From NCBI RefSeq assembly GCF_007743815.1, contig NZ_CP036265.1, forward strand, positions 3,428,823 to 3,492,822: a stretch of 64,000 nt of DNA, given 5' to 3'. The DNA is from Alienimonas californiensis. Its GTDB lineage: Bacteria > Planctomycetota > Planctomycetia > Planctomycetales > Planctomycetaceae. Below the pieces are notes generated by a model. That model was not told the DNA's origin. It made no database searches and was given only the letters and a program-made list of their open reading frames with translations. Both the position numbers and the translations under genes were made by a program. Positions 36,015 through 45,371 of the stretch are shown piece after piece; the stretch's first letter is position 1; every line of letters begins with the position of its first letter.

Positions 36015-36283
36015 CCCTCCGCGCCGCCAGCCGCAACGACGCCCCGCAGGACGACATCGCCATGTCGAAGCCGCCGCGCTGGCTGTTCGACGACGGGCTG
36101 TGGTCGCTGACCAACGATCTGACGGTGCTGGTGGCGAACGGCCGATTCTTCCGGGAGGCGGCCCCTGATCAGCGGGCGTTGGCGGACTACGCCGGACGAC
36201 AGTTGCGGATGCCGAACGTGGAGGCGAACCGGCCGGACCCGACATGCCTGCGGTGGCACCGCCGGAAGGTGTTCCTCGGATGA
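36015..36283 (+). pseudogene. C-terminal fragment of an HNH-endonuclease-like protein (copy 2)
   Basis: From the ATG at 36062 it reads PPRWLFDDGLWSLTNDLTVL, then REAAPDQRALADYAGRQLRM and DPTCLRWHRRKVFLG. About three quarters of positions match copy 1 at 20770-21037, and DNA similarity begins earlier, near 36015, directly after the double-sulfatase stop. The HNH catalytic part is absent in both copies. Confidence 0.5.
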
Positions 36284-37047
36284 GCGGGCCGGCCGGTCGA
36301 TCCGTGGCGCCGACGCGGCGGCTCAACGGTGCCAGGCATCGGACGACGTGGGGGCTGATCGGAAGCGCCGAAGTGCGAGACGGCGCCGGCTGAACTTGTC
36401 CCGCACTCTGCCGGACGGCCTTCTCGGCGCACGTTGGCGGCGCTACGAAAACCGGCCATCGGCGACTACCACTTTCTACTACTTTGGTTCGCCTGGCGTC
36501 CGCCGTACCACTGTCTTTGTTGCGTCCGTGCGACCGCTTGCGAGGAAGGGGAGATCGACCTACGATCTCAGAGAACCACTTCCACAGTAGGGTTTCCGGC
36601 GACTCCTCCCCCATCCCTCGGCCGCGACTGCGAAACCGAAGGTTGCAGGTTCGAATCCTGCGGGGCGTACTTGTCGTGAGTCGTGCTGAAGATGTCCATT
36701 GCGGCTGCCCGCCGCAGTTCTCCTCCCGCCGACCGCCTGCACAAGGCGTCCGGTCAGGCCCGCGTGATTCTCGCGGGGAAGCTCCACGGCCTCGGCGCCC
36801 GGCGGCTCGGTGGCCGATTCCGTCTGCGGGGGACGTTTCGGAACCGCGGAAGCCTTTTGGTGGTGGGTCGTTGTTTGGCGTCCGCCGCGGCGGGGCCGTT
36901 GTGGTGACGCGGCGGGAGGCGTCGAACTTGGCGTGACGCTTTCCGCGGCGATACTGCGGCGTCACTATCTTCGCCCTCGTTCCAACCGCGACGCCGCACC
37001 CCAGTCGGCGGGAGGTGGCGGCGTATTCGAGCGGTACACCAGGACGC
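36284..37047. other. Intergenic with tRNA-like 3' end
   Basis: No gene is supported in these 760 bp. A tRNA-like T arm and acceptor strand lie at 36645-36669. The stretch is less GC-rich around 36460-36600. The promoter of the histidine kinase gene should be within the last 150 bp. Confidence 0.4.
36621..36669 (+). other. tRNA 3'-half-like sequence
   Basis: GGTTGCAGGTTCGAATCCTG at 36641-36660 gives a perfect five-pair T stem (GCAGG/CCTGC) with loop TTCGAAT, followed by GGGGCGTA as an acceptor strand. Upstream CTGCGAA at 36628 resembles an anticodon loop, but its stem does not pair and no matching 5' acceptor is present. It may be an integrase attachment-site scar. Confidence 0.45.
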
Positions 37048-40000
37048 ATGAGCGACGTCAATCCAGACGACCTGCTGCGAGTCACCCTCGCCAGCATCGG
37101 CGACGCGTTGGTCACGACCGACGCCACGGGCGGCGTGACCTACCTCAACCCGATCGCCGAGGACCTCACCGGCTGGACGCTGGCGGACGCCCGTGGACGC
37201 CCGCTGGCGGAAATCTTCCGCATCGTCAACGAATACTCCCGCGCGCCGGTCGACAGCCCGGCCGACCGCGCCCTGCGGGAGGGGGTCGTCGTCGGTCTGG
37301 CGAACCACACGGTGCTGATCTCCCGCGACGGCACGGAGCGGCCGATCGACGACAGCGCGGCGCCGATCCGCGATTCCCGGGGGACGATCGTCGGCGTGGT
37401 GCTCGTGTTCCGCGACGTGACGGAGCGCCGGCAACGGGAGCAGGACCTGAAGGCCAGCGAGGCCCGTAAGGCGGCGGTGCTCGACGCCGCCCTGGACGGG
37501 ATCGTCTCGATCGACCACGCCGGCCTCGTGTTGGAGTTCAACCCCGCCGCCGAGCAGATGTTCGGCCACACCGCCGACCACGCCCGCGGTCAAGAGCTGG
37601 CCGAACTGATCGTCCCCCCCGCTTTTCGCGACGCCCACCGCCGCGGCATCGCCCGTTACTTGGAGACCGGCGAGGGGCCGGTGCTGAACCGTCGCGTCGA
37701 ACTGTCCGCGGTGCGGGCTGACGGGACCGAGTTTCCGGTGGAGGTGTCGATTGTCCCGATCGCGGGGGACGGCCCGCCGACCTTCACCGGCTACATCCGC
37801 GACATCACCGAGCGGAAGCGGGCGGAGCAGGACGAGGCGGAGCGCGTCCGGCTGACGGCGCTGCGAGCCGACATGGCCGAGGCGCTGGTGACCGCCGGAC
37901 CGCTGCCCGACGTGCTCCGCCGGTGCTGCGCGGCGTTCGTGGAGTACCTCGGCGTGGCCTTCGCCCGCGTCTGGGTCGTGGACGAAGAGCCCCGGGCCGA
38001 CGGGGGGAGCGGCATGCTGGTCCTGAAGGCCGGCGCCGGCATCGAGACGCCCTTGGACGAGGCCCACGCCCGCGTCCGCCTCGGCGAGCTCAAGATCGGC
38101 CGGATCGCGCGCGACCGCCGCCCGCTGTTGACGAACGACCTGCCGAACGACCCGAACGTCACCGATCCCGGGTGGGCGCGGCGGGAGGGGATCATCGCGT
38201 TCGCCGGCTTCCCCCTGCTGGTGGAGGACCGGTGCGTCGGCGTCCTGGGGGTATTCGGCCGGCAGCCGCTCACCGACGCGGTGCTGACCGACCTGGCCCC
38301 GCTGGCCGAGCAGGTCGCCGGGCTGATCGACCGGAAGCGGGTCGAGGGCGCCCTGCGGGAGAGCGAACTCCGCTACCGGATGGTCGGAGAGGCGGCCAAC
38401 GACGCGATCTGGGATTGGGAATTCGCGACCGACCGGGTCACCTGGAACGAGGGGGTCCGCACCCGGTTCGGCTACGCCGCCGACCAGGTCGGCCCCGAAG
38501 CGGACTGGTGGGTCGAGCAGATCCACCCGGACGACCGGGACCGCGTCGCCCACGGCATCCACGCGGTGATCGACGGGGAGACGGGCGGGGACAATTGGCA
38601 GGACGAATACCGTTTCCGCCGGGCCGACGGCGGCTACGCCACCGTGTTCGACCGCGGCCGCGTGGTGCGCGAGGACGGCCGGGCGGTCCGCATGGTCGGC
38701 TCGATGTTCGACCTGACCGAGCGGAAACGGGCCGAAGAAACGGTGCGGCGAAGCGAGCGCCGGTTTCGGGCGGCCGTCGAGTCGGTCGGCGACATCGTCT
38801 GGACGAACAACGCCCACGGCGAGATGGAGGGCGAGCAGCCCGGATGGGGGGCCTTCACCGGTCAGACGGTGGAGCAGTACCAGGGATTCGGCTGGGCGGA
38901 CGCCGTTCACCCGGAGGACGCGCAATCGACCGTCGACGCCTGGAGCAAGGCGGTCGCCGAGCGGCGGGAGTTCCACTTCGAGCACCGCGTCCGCCGCCGC
39001 GACGGGCAGTGGCGGCTGTGCACGATCCGGGCGGTGCCGGTGCTGGACGAGGCCGGCGAAATCGCCGAGTGGGTCGGGGTGCACGCCGACGTCACCGAGC
39101 AGCGGCGGGACGAGCGGCGGCGGAAGTTTCTGGCTGACCTCACCGCCGCCACCCAGCCGCTGACCGACCCGGACGAGGTGACGGCGATCACCGCCCGGCT
39201 GCTCGCCCAGCACCTGGACGCGGACCGCTGCGCCTACGCAGAGGTCGAGGGCGGGCCCGCTGCCGAGGCGACCCTCGTGATCACCGGCGACCACGTGCGG
39301 GGCGTGCCGAGCATGGTCGGCCGCTGGCCGGTCGCCGCCTTCGGAGCGGCGTGCGTCCAGGCGTTTGAGGCGGGCGAAAGCTACGTCGTCGCCGACGCGG
39401 AGGCCGACCCGCGGCTCGAGTCGGACGACCGGCCGGCGTACCGGGCCGCCGACGTCCGGTCCGCCGTCAGCGTGCCCCTGCACAAGGGCGGGCGATTCAC
39501 TGCCGCGATGGCCGTTCATCAGGCGACCCCCCGCGAGTGGACCGCCGAGGAGGTCGAGCTGGTCGAAACGGTCGTCGACCGCTGCTGGGAGGCGCTGGAG
39601 CGGGCCCGGACGACACGTCGCCTGGCCGAGAGCGAGGCCCGCTACCGCAGCCTGTTCGAGTCGATGGACGAGGGGTTCTGCCTGGTCGAGGTGCTGTTCG
39701 ACGCGGACGACCGCCCGGAGGACTACCGCATCCTCCAGATGAACCCGGCGTTCCGGAAGCACACCGGACTGGGCTCCGTGGTCGGACAGACGACCCGGGA
39801 GTTCGCCCCGGACCTTGAACCCTTCTGGCGGGAGACCTACGGGCAGGTCGCCCGGACCGGCAAGCCGGTGCGGTTCGTGAATCACGCGGCCGCCCTCGGC
39901 GACCGCTGGTTCGAGGTCCACGCCTACCGGCCCGGCGGCCCGGACACCGGCCAGGTGGCGATCCTGTTCAAGGACGTCAGCGAACGCAGGCGGATCGAGG

Positions 40001-41577
40001 CGGCCCGGCGGGAGGCGGAGGAGAAGTTCCGGCTGATGGCCGACAGCATTCCCCAACTCGCCTGGATGGCCCGGCCGGACGGGCACATCTTCTGGTACAA
40101 CCGCCGCTGGTACGAGTACACCGGCACGACCTTCGCGCAGATGGAGGGGCGGGGCTGGCAGTCCGTCCACGACCCGCAGGTGCTGCCGGACGTGTTGGAG
40201 CGGTTCAAAGGGTCGCTCTCCGCCGGCGACGCCTTCGATATGGTCTTCCCGCTGCGGGGAAAGGACGGCGTCTTCCGGCCGTTCCTCACCCGGATGAACC
40301 CGCTGCGGGGGGAGGACGGCGGGATCCGATTCTGGTTCGGCACGAACACCGACGTCAGCGAGCAGGAGCGAACCCAGGCGGAACTGCGGACCGTCGCCGC
40401 CCGCCTGTCCGAGGCCGACCGCCGTAAGGACGAGTTCCTCGCCACCCTCGCCCACGAGCTGCGCAACCCGCTGGCCCCGATCCGCAGCGGGCTGGAGGTG
40501 CTGCGGCTGTCCGGCGACGCCCCCGACGCGATTGCCGCGGTCCGCGAGACGATGGAGCGGCAGACCCGCCAGATGACCCGGCTGATCGACGACCTGCTGG
40601 ACGTCTCCCGCATCACCCGCGGCAAGCTCCAGCTCCGCCGCGCGCGGGTTGAGTTGGCGGAAGTCGTGCGGAGCGCCGTCGAGGCGGTTCGTCCGGCGCT
40701 GGACGAGGCCCGGCACGAGTTCACGCTGTCGCTGCCCGAAGACCCCGTCCCGCTCGACGCCGACGCCGCCCGGCTGGCCCAAGTCTTCTCCAACCTGTTG
40801 GGCAACGCGATCAAGTACACCCCGCCCGGCGGTCGCCTCTCCCTCGTCGCCACCGTGGCGCCCGAGTCGGGCGGAAAGGAGTCGAAGGGGGCGGGCGAGG
40901 TGGTCGTTTCGGTCCGGGACAACGGGCTGGGCATCCCCGCGGAGAAGCACGATTCGATCTTCGGGATGTTCAACCAGCTCGACCGGGACGGCGGCGAGGA
41001 AGGGTACGCGGGGCTGGGAATCGGGCTGACGATGGTGAAGTCGCTGGTCGAACTGCACGGGGGCGAGGTGTCCGTCCACAGCGGGGGGGCGGGGCGGGGC
41101 AGCGAGTTCCGCGTCCGCCTGCCGCTGCCCGAGCCGACCCCGCTTCGGAGGCCCGAGACGGGGCAGGACGAGGCCGAGGGGCACGCCGTCGGCCGGAAGC
41201 ACCGCGTGCTCGTCGTGGACGACAACCGGGCCGCCGCACGCATGCTGGGGTTGGTGGTGAAGATGCTGGGGCACGAGGTCCGCACCGCCCACGACGGGCT
41301 GGAGGCGGTCTCCGTCGCCGCCGAGTTCCGCCCGGCCCTGGTGCTGATGGACCTGGGGATGCCGAACCTGAACGGCTACGAGGCGGCCCGCCGCATCCGC
41401 GACGAACCCTGGGGCAGCGACATGATGCTGGCCGCCCTGACCGGCTGGGGTCAGCAGGAGGACCGCCGCCGGACGGCGGAGGCCGGCTTCGACAGGCACC
41501 TCGTCAAGCCCGCCGAGCCCGCCGCCCTGCGGGAGCTGTTCGCCGCCCTGGACGACGACCAGCCGCCCGAATCGTAG
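37048..41577 (+). CDS. Hybrid sensor histidine kinase, multi-PAS/GAF
   Basis: 1,509 residues, cytoplasmic (no membrane helix seen). In order: PAS (about 5-125), PAS (140-260), GAF (275-430), PAS (445-570), PAS (570-700), GAF (700-860), PAS (865-985), PAS (995-1110), HisKA with the phospho-accepting His at residue 1136 (LATLAHELRNPLAPIRSGLE), HATPase with N box NLLGNAIKYTPPGG and DNGLGIP, and a C-terminal receiver with Asp1435 in LVLMDLGMPNLNGYE. The ATG at 37048 is chosen because the first PAS begins at once; ATG-less upstream codons are in frame. Six PAS and two GAF domains imply integration of several small-molecule, light or redox signals. No DNA-binding output is encoded next to it; a small H-box protein follows 159 bp downstream. 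Confidence 0.93.
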   Translation: MSDVNPDDLLRVTLASIGDALVTTDATGGVTYLNPIAEDLTGWTLADARGRPLAEIFRIVNEYSRAPVDSPADRALREGVVVGLANHTVLISRDGTERPIDDSAAPIRDSRGTIVGVVLVFRDVTERRQREQDLKASEARKAAVLDAALDGIVSIDHAGLVLEFNPAAEQMFGHTADHARGQELAELIVPPAFRDAHRRGIARYLETGEGPVLNRRVELSAVRADGTEFPVEVSIVPIAGDGPPTFTGYIRDITERKRAEQDEAERVRLTALRADMAEALVTAGPLPDVLRRCCAAFVEYLGVAFARVWVVDEEPRADGGSGMLVLKAGAGIETPLDEAHARVRLGELKIGRIARDRRPLLTNDLPNDPNVTDPGWARREGIIAFAGFPLLVEDRCVGVLGVFGRQPLTDAVLTDLAPLAEQVAGLIDRKRVEGALRESELRYRMVGEAANDAIWDWEFATDRVTWNEGVRTRFGYAADQVGPEADWWVEQIHPDDRDRVAHGIHAVIDGETGGDNWQDEYRFRRADGGYATVFDRGRVVREDGRAVRMVGSMFDLTERKRAEETVRRSERRFRAAVESVGDIVWTNNAHGEMEGEQPGWGAFTGQTVEQYQGFGWADAVHPEDAQSTVDAWSKAVAERREFHFEHRVRRRDGQWRLCTIRAVPVLDEAGEIAEWVGVHADVTEQRRDERRRKFLADLTAATQPLTDPDEVTAITARLLAQHLDADRCAYAEVEGGPAAEATLVITGDHVRGVPSMVGRWPVAAFGAACVQAFEAGESYVVADAEADPRLESDDRPAYRAADVRSAVSVPLHKGGRFTAAMAVHQATPREWTAEEVELVETVVDRCWEALERARTTRRLAESEARYRSLFESMDEGFCLVEVLFDADDRPEDYRILQMNPAFRKHTGLGSVVGQTTREFAPDLEPFWRETYGQVARTGKPVRFVNHAAALGDRWFEVHAYRPGGPDTGQVAILFKDVSERRRIEAARREAEEKFRLMADSIPQLAWMARPDGHIFWYNRRWYEYTGTTFAQMEGRGWQSVHDPQVLPDVLERFKGSLSAGDAFDMVFPLRGKDGVFRPFLTRMNPLRGEDGGIRFWFGTNTDVSEQERTQAELRTVAARLSEADRRKDEFLATLAHELRNPLAPIRSGLEVLRLSGDAPDAIAAVRETMERQTRQMTRLIDDLLDVSRITRGKLQLRRARVELAEVVRSAVEAVRPALDEARHEFTLSLPEDPVPLDADAARLAQVFSNLLGNAIKYTPPGGRLSLVATVAPESGGKESKGAGEVVVSVRDNGLGIPAEKHDSIFGMFNQLDRDGGEEGYAGLGIGLTMVKSLVELHGGEVSVHSGGAGRGSEFRVRLPLPEPTPLRRPETGQDEAEGHAVGRKHRVLVVDDNRAAARMLGLVVKMLGHEVRTAHDGLEAVSVAAEFRPALVLMDLGMPNLNGYEAARRIRDEPWGSDMMLAALTGWGQQEDRRRTAEAGFDRHLVKPAEPAALRELFAALDDDQPPES

Positions 41578-41736
41578 GACAGGTTTCCCGCCTGTCCGGC
41601 GGGCGGAGCGAGCCGGGGGCCCGCGTTGCCGACACGTCGCCCGCGTCGCCGTCACCTTGAAGGTGGAAGCCGACGCCGCCATCCTCACGGCCGCGTCGCC
41701 GGACCGACGCCCCCGCCCTCAGGGACGACCGTGCCG

Positions 41737-41955
41737 ATGAGCCTTCCCCCCGCCTCCCCCGATCCGGACCGCCTGCGGCAACTCGGCCACGACGTGAAGA
41801 CGTACTTGGGGATCGTCACGATGGGGCTGGAACTGCTCCCCGCCCTCCGCGACGACCCTGCGCAGTTCGACGCGATGCTCGCCGAGATTCGCAGCGAGGG
41901 GATCGCTCCGCTCCGCGAGCTGGTCGCCGAACTCGCCGGAGACGCCGCCGCCTGA
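41737..41955 (+). CDS. Orphan H-box protein (HisKA/HPt-like), 72 residues
   Basis: A single helical protein with LRQLGHDVKTYLGIVTMGLE near residue 13, which resembles the H box of histidine kinases (His followed by an acidic residue and Lys/Arg), then one more helix (MLAEIRSEGIAPLRELVAEL). There is no ATPase domain. It could receive phosphate from the receiver domain of the large kinase just upstream, or act as a dimerisation partner. Similar stand-alone proteins exist in planctomycetes as I recall. Function is inferred from motif and position. Confidence 0.65.
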   Translation: MSLPPASPDPDRLRQLGHDVKTYLGIVTMGLELLPALRDDPAQFDAMLAEIRSEGIAPLRELVAELAGDAAA

Positions 41956-42683
41956 TTTCGAAGCCCGGTTGCTTTGGTGAAGCCGGGCGGGCGGCGCGAG
42001 TGGATCATCGCCGCTGAAGGTCAGGTCGAATGAGCGGCGTTTATTCCGCGCCTCGGCGACCGTGAACTGCCCCTGACGGCGGACAGCGCACAACGGACGG
42101 CGAATCGAGGCACGCGTTTGCGGAGTCGCGATTTCAGGCTGATTCGGAGGCGTGGGAGCGGATCAAGCGGCATCTGGGGTCATTGGAGACAATGGCGACG
42201 GAACCGGTCCGTTTCTCCGCGAACCGACGAAAGCTCGGATCATCCGCTGCTTGGAATTAATGAATCGTTCGTTTGCCGTCGAGGAGGAGCGGGTTTCTAT
42301 TCGGGGGGCCCTGGGGCACCTATTATCTTGGCCCGGTTCAGACGGCCTCTGCTTCCCGGAAGGGCCCAGGGCCCAGGGCCCAGGGCCCTGGGCCCTGGGC
42401 TGAGGGCTGAGGGCTGAGGGCTGAGGGCTGAGGGCTGAGGGCTGAGGGCTGAGGGCTGAGGGCTGAGGGCTGAGGGCTGAGGGCTGAGGGCTGAGGGCTG
42501 AGGGCGCTGGCGGAGTCGTGTGCGACTCGCCCGCCCAATTCGTCAGGCCGGTCGTCTCCCGTGGTCGTGCGATCCGCTCGAGCGAGCGTTCGATCCTTCG
42601 GGCGTTTAACGTCAGCGACATCTCCCGCGACGGTTGGGGGGCGGACCTCTTTTCCCTTTCAACACCCGCAGCGAGACCGCACG
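41956..42683. other. Intergenic with heptamer minisatellite
   Basis: No gene is supported. The notable content is a 140-bp array of 7-bp units at 42362-42501. Open frames crossing the array give Leu-Ser-Pro-Gln-Pro-Ser-Ala repeats, which I take as an artefact of the heptamer. The promoter of the sulfatase at 42684 should lie in the last 180 bp. Confidence 0.5.
42362..42501. repeat. Twenty tandem 7-bp units (GGGCCCA/GGGCCCT/GGGCTGA)
   Basis: Exactly twenty heptamers without a gap: three GGGCCCA, two GGGCCCT and fifteen GGGCTGA. All fifteen GGGCTGA units are identical. The GGGCCC units are self-complementary, so the left end can fold on itself. Confidence 0.97.
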
Positions 42684-45371
42684 GTGACCCGCGAATTGAA
42701 GCGTACGATCCCCGCGGCGTCGCGGTTCGCGGTCAGTCTGTTCCTGCTGACGTGTTCAGCCGCGAGCGCCGGCCCGCAGGCCGACCGTCCGCCCAACGTC
42801 GTGTTCGTGCTCGCCGACGATCTCGGCTGGTCAGAACTGGGCTGCTACGGGAACGACTTTCATGAGACGCCGCATCTCGATCGACTCGCCGCCGAGGGGA
42901 TGCGGTTCACCCACGCCTACGCCGCGGCGCCGGTCTGCTCGCCGTATCGGGCGGCGCTATTGACGGGGCAGCACCCGGCACGCATCGGGATCCTCGATTA
43001 TCTGCGGCCGAATTCGGCCAATGCGCTGTCGACGTCTCACGTCACCCTGTCCGAGATGTTGGGCCGGCGCGGGTACGTGTCCGGGAAGATCGGCAAATGG
43101 CACCTGTCCGGCTACGCCGCCCACGGGGCGGAGCACGAGGTGACGCCGGCGGACCACGGGTTCGACGAGGACCTCGCCGGCGAGGTGAAGGGGGTCGGCA
43201 ACGGGGCGAACTTCTGGCCCTACGTCTTCCGCGATCAGCCGATGCGGTGGATCGACTTGCCGAACAACCGCCTCGGCGAGAATGAATACCTCACCGACCG
43301 GCTGAACCTCGAAGCCGTCGAGTTTATCGAGCGACATCGCGACGAGCCGTTCTTCCTCTACCTCAGTCATTACGCCCCGCACACGATCCTGAACGGACGG
43401 CCGGATTTGGTGGAGAAGTATCGCGCGAAGCACGCGCCGGGGCCGTCCGGGCGGGAGCGCTGCCACCTGTGCGAGGACGCGCGCCTCGGCGGGGGGGACC
43501 CGGGCGGCCACTGGGCCGTCGACCACAACCCGCACCTCGCGGCGATGGTGGAGTCGATCGACGACGGCGTCGGATTGATCGAGGCGAAGCTGACGGAATT
43601 GGGCCTCGCGGAAAACACGATCTTTATCTTCACGAGCGATAACGGCGGCGAAACGAACGTGACCTCGAACGCCCCGCTCCGCGGCGGCAAGAGCGAGCTT
43701 TACGAAGGCGGCATCCGCGTGCCGCTGATCGTGCGTTGGCCGGGGACCGTCCCGGCCGGCGCCGTATGCGACCGGCCGACCCAGAACGTGGACTACTACC
43801 CCACGCTGCTCGAGGCCGCGGGGATCGACCCGGACCCGGCCCAAGAACTGGACGGCGTCTCCGTGTTAAAAACGTGGAAGGATCCGGCGGCGGCGATCCC
43901 GCGGGAGGCGCTGTATTGGCACTACCCGCTCGACGAGCCGCATTTTCTCGGCGGCGTCTCCGCCGGGGCGATCCGGGTCGGCGAGTGGAAGCTGATCGAG
44001 CGGTTCGACTCCGGCGAGGCGCAACTGTTCTCGCTGGAGGAGGACCCGGGCGAGACGACGAACCTCGCGGCAAAGCGCCCGGCGGAGGCGGATCGGTTGC
44101 GGGTGCAGTTGGCCGCGTGGCGCGGGGCCGTGGGCGCCCGCACCCCCTCGCCGCCTCTGCTCGCTGAGCCGCGACAGCTCTATTTTGCGGAGCATTTCCA
44201 CCCCGGGCAGCTCAGCGAGCGGTTGTGGTACAACGCGGACTGGGCAGCGGAGGACGGCGTCCTCAAGCGACTCGCCACCGGGTCGCCCGACACCCGGATC
44301 TTCCTCCGCGACGCGGAGTACCGGGACGCGGTGATCCGGTTCGACTTCCGCCTCGGCGCCGCCGAGGACGTGCGGCTGATGACCGGCAGCGGGGGCCACT
44401 ACAACACCGTGTTGCATGTGCGGCCCGACCATTTTTTTCTGCAAACGGCTCAGGACCGGTCGGCGCCGTACTTCTCCTACCGGCACGGCGAGTGCGCCTA
44501 CAAATTCGACCCGGACCGCTGGTACACGATGACCGTCGAATTCCTCGGCGACGAAGCGATCGCCCACCTCGATCACGAGCATCTGGTGCACGCGCAGCAC
44601 CCCATCATTGATCGCACGCGCGAGTACTTCGCTCTGCAGGTCGACGAGCACGCCGCCCGGTTCGACAACGTGCAGATCTGGTCCGCGGCCGCACAACAGC
44701 CCCCCGCCGGCCGCGGGACGGTCGGGGCCGCCGCCGGCCGGTTCCCGGTCGAGAAGTCGCTGCGCGAGCAGTTCGACATCCGCAGCACGAACGCTCACGA
44801 ATGGTTTTATCAACGCGACGAAACCTACCGGGATCTCGTCCGGCGGGTCGACGAGCTGGACGCCGAGCGGAAGGAACGCTTTCCCGACGCCTTCCGTTCC
44901 CACAAGGAGTATAAAGAAGCTGTTCAAAACGAACGGAAGCGCCTGCTGAACGAGGATCCCATTTATAAGGAAGCGCTGTTCGCCACCCATCGCGCGGACC
45001 GGGCGATCGACGCATGGCTGATCGCCCGCCAACCGGAGTTGGAGGCCCTGCCGAACGATCGGCAAAAAGCCGCGCTCGGCCGACTGCGCGGGCAGTTCGC
45101 CGAGAATGCCGAACTGCTCGCTTTGATGAACAACTCTCAGCAGGCGCAGGACCGGCTGGAAGCGGCGTATCCGCAGCTGTACGTCAGCGATGAGGAGATT
45201 AACGCTCGGAAGAAGTCGGCTGCGGAGGCGAGCCGGAACGATCCGGAGTTCCGCCGTCTGACGAAAGAACGCGCCGAGGCCTACCTCGCCCAGCAAGACT
45301 ATCTTCTCAACGCCGATGAGGAACTACGGCGCCTGGCCGCCCTTGTCGCGGAAGGCCCTCCCTCAAACTGA
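42684..45371 (+). CDS. Secreted sulfatase with extra C-terminal domains
   Basis: 895 residues from a GTG at 42684, just before a signal peptide (AVSLFLLTCSAASAGPQA). Sulfatase domain, about residues 30-480: VFVLADDLGWSELGCYGNDF, active site CSPYRAALLTGQHPAR near residue 77 (a proper CxPxR motif), IGKWHLSGYA and FIFTSDNGGETNVTS. Residues 490-670 look like a beta-sandwich related to DUF1080/LamG carbohydrate-associated domains (RLWYNADWAAEDGVLKRLAT, then a repeated strand pattern). The last 220 residues are strongly helical and charged (NAHEWFYQRDETYRDLVRRV), a likely coiled coil. The gene is alone, so its substrate, probably a sulfated polysaccharide, is not indicated by neighbours. Confidence 0.88.
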   Translation: MTRELKRTIPAASRFAVSLFLLTCSAASAGPQADRPPNVVFVLADDLGWSELGCYGNDFHETPHLDRLAAEGMRFTHAYAAAPVCSPYRAALLTGQHPARIGILDYLRPNSANALSTSHVTLSEMLGRRGYVSGKIGKWHLSGYAAHGAEHEVTPADHGFDEDLAGEVKGVGNGANFWPYVFRDQPMRWIDLPNNRLGENEYLTDRLNLEAVEFIERHRDEPFFLYLSHYAPHTILNGRPDLVEKYRAKHAPGPSGRERCHLCEDARLGGGDPGGHWAVDHNPHLAAMVESIDDGVGLIEAKLTELGLAENTIFIFTSDNGGETNVTSNAPLRGGKSELYEGGIRVPLIVRWPGTVPAGAVCDRPTQNVDYYPTLLEAAGIDPDPAQELDGVSVLKTWKDPAAAIPREALYWHYPLDEPHFLGGVSAGAIRVGEWKLIERFDSGEAQLFSLEEDPGETTNLAAKRPAEADRLRVQLAAWRGAVGARTPSPPLLAEPRQLYFAEHFHPGQLSERLWYNADWAAEDGVLKRLATGSPDTRIFLRDAEYRDAVIRFDFRLGAAEDVRLMTGSGGHYNTVLHVRPDHFFLQTAQDRSAPYFSYRHGECAYKFDPDRWYTMTVEFLGDEAIAHLDHEHLVHAQHPIIDRTREYFALQVDEHAARFDNVQIWSAAAQQPPAGRGTVGAAAGRFPVEKSLREQFDIRSTNAHEWFYQRDETYRDLVRRVDELDAERKERFPDAFRSHKEYKEAVQNERKRLLNEDPIYKEALFATHRADRAIDAWLIARQPELEALPNDRQKAALGRLRGQFAENAELLALMNNSQQAQDRLEAAYPQLYVSDEEINARKKSAAEASRNDPEFRRLTKERAEAYLAQQDYLLNADEELRRLAALVAEGPPSN

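Noticed and set aside
36754-41688. 1,644-codon minus-strand frame opposite the histidine kinase
   Set aside because: Antisense shadow caused by high GC at third positions; the kinase on the other strand has eight or more clear domains.
42362-42501. CRISPR array
   Set aside because: The units are contiguous 7-mers with no spacers and no cas gene is present.
42163-42621. Minus-strand frame encoding Leu-Ser-Pro-Gln-Pro-Ser-Ala repeats
   Set aside because: The peptide repeat simply mirrors the 7-bp DNA array; no start signal or conserved flanks.
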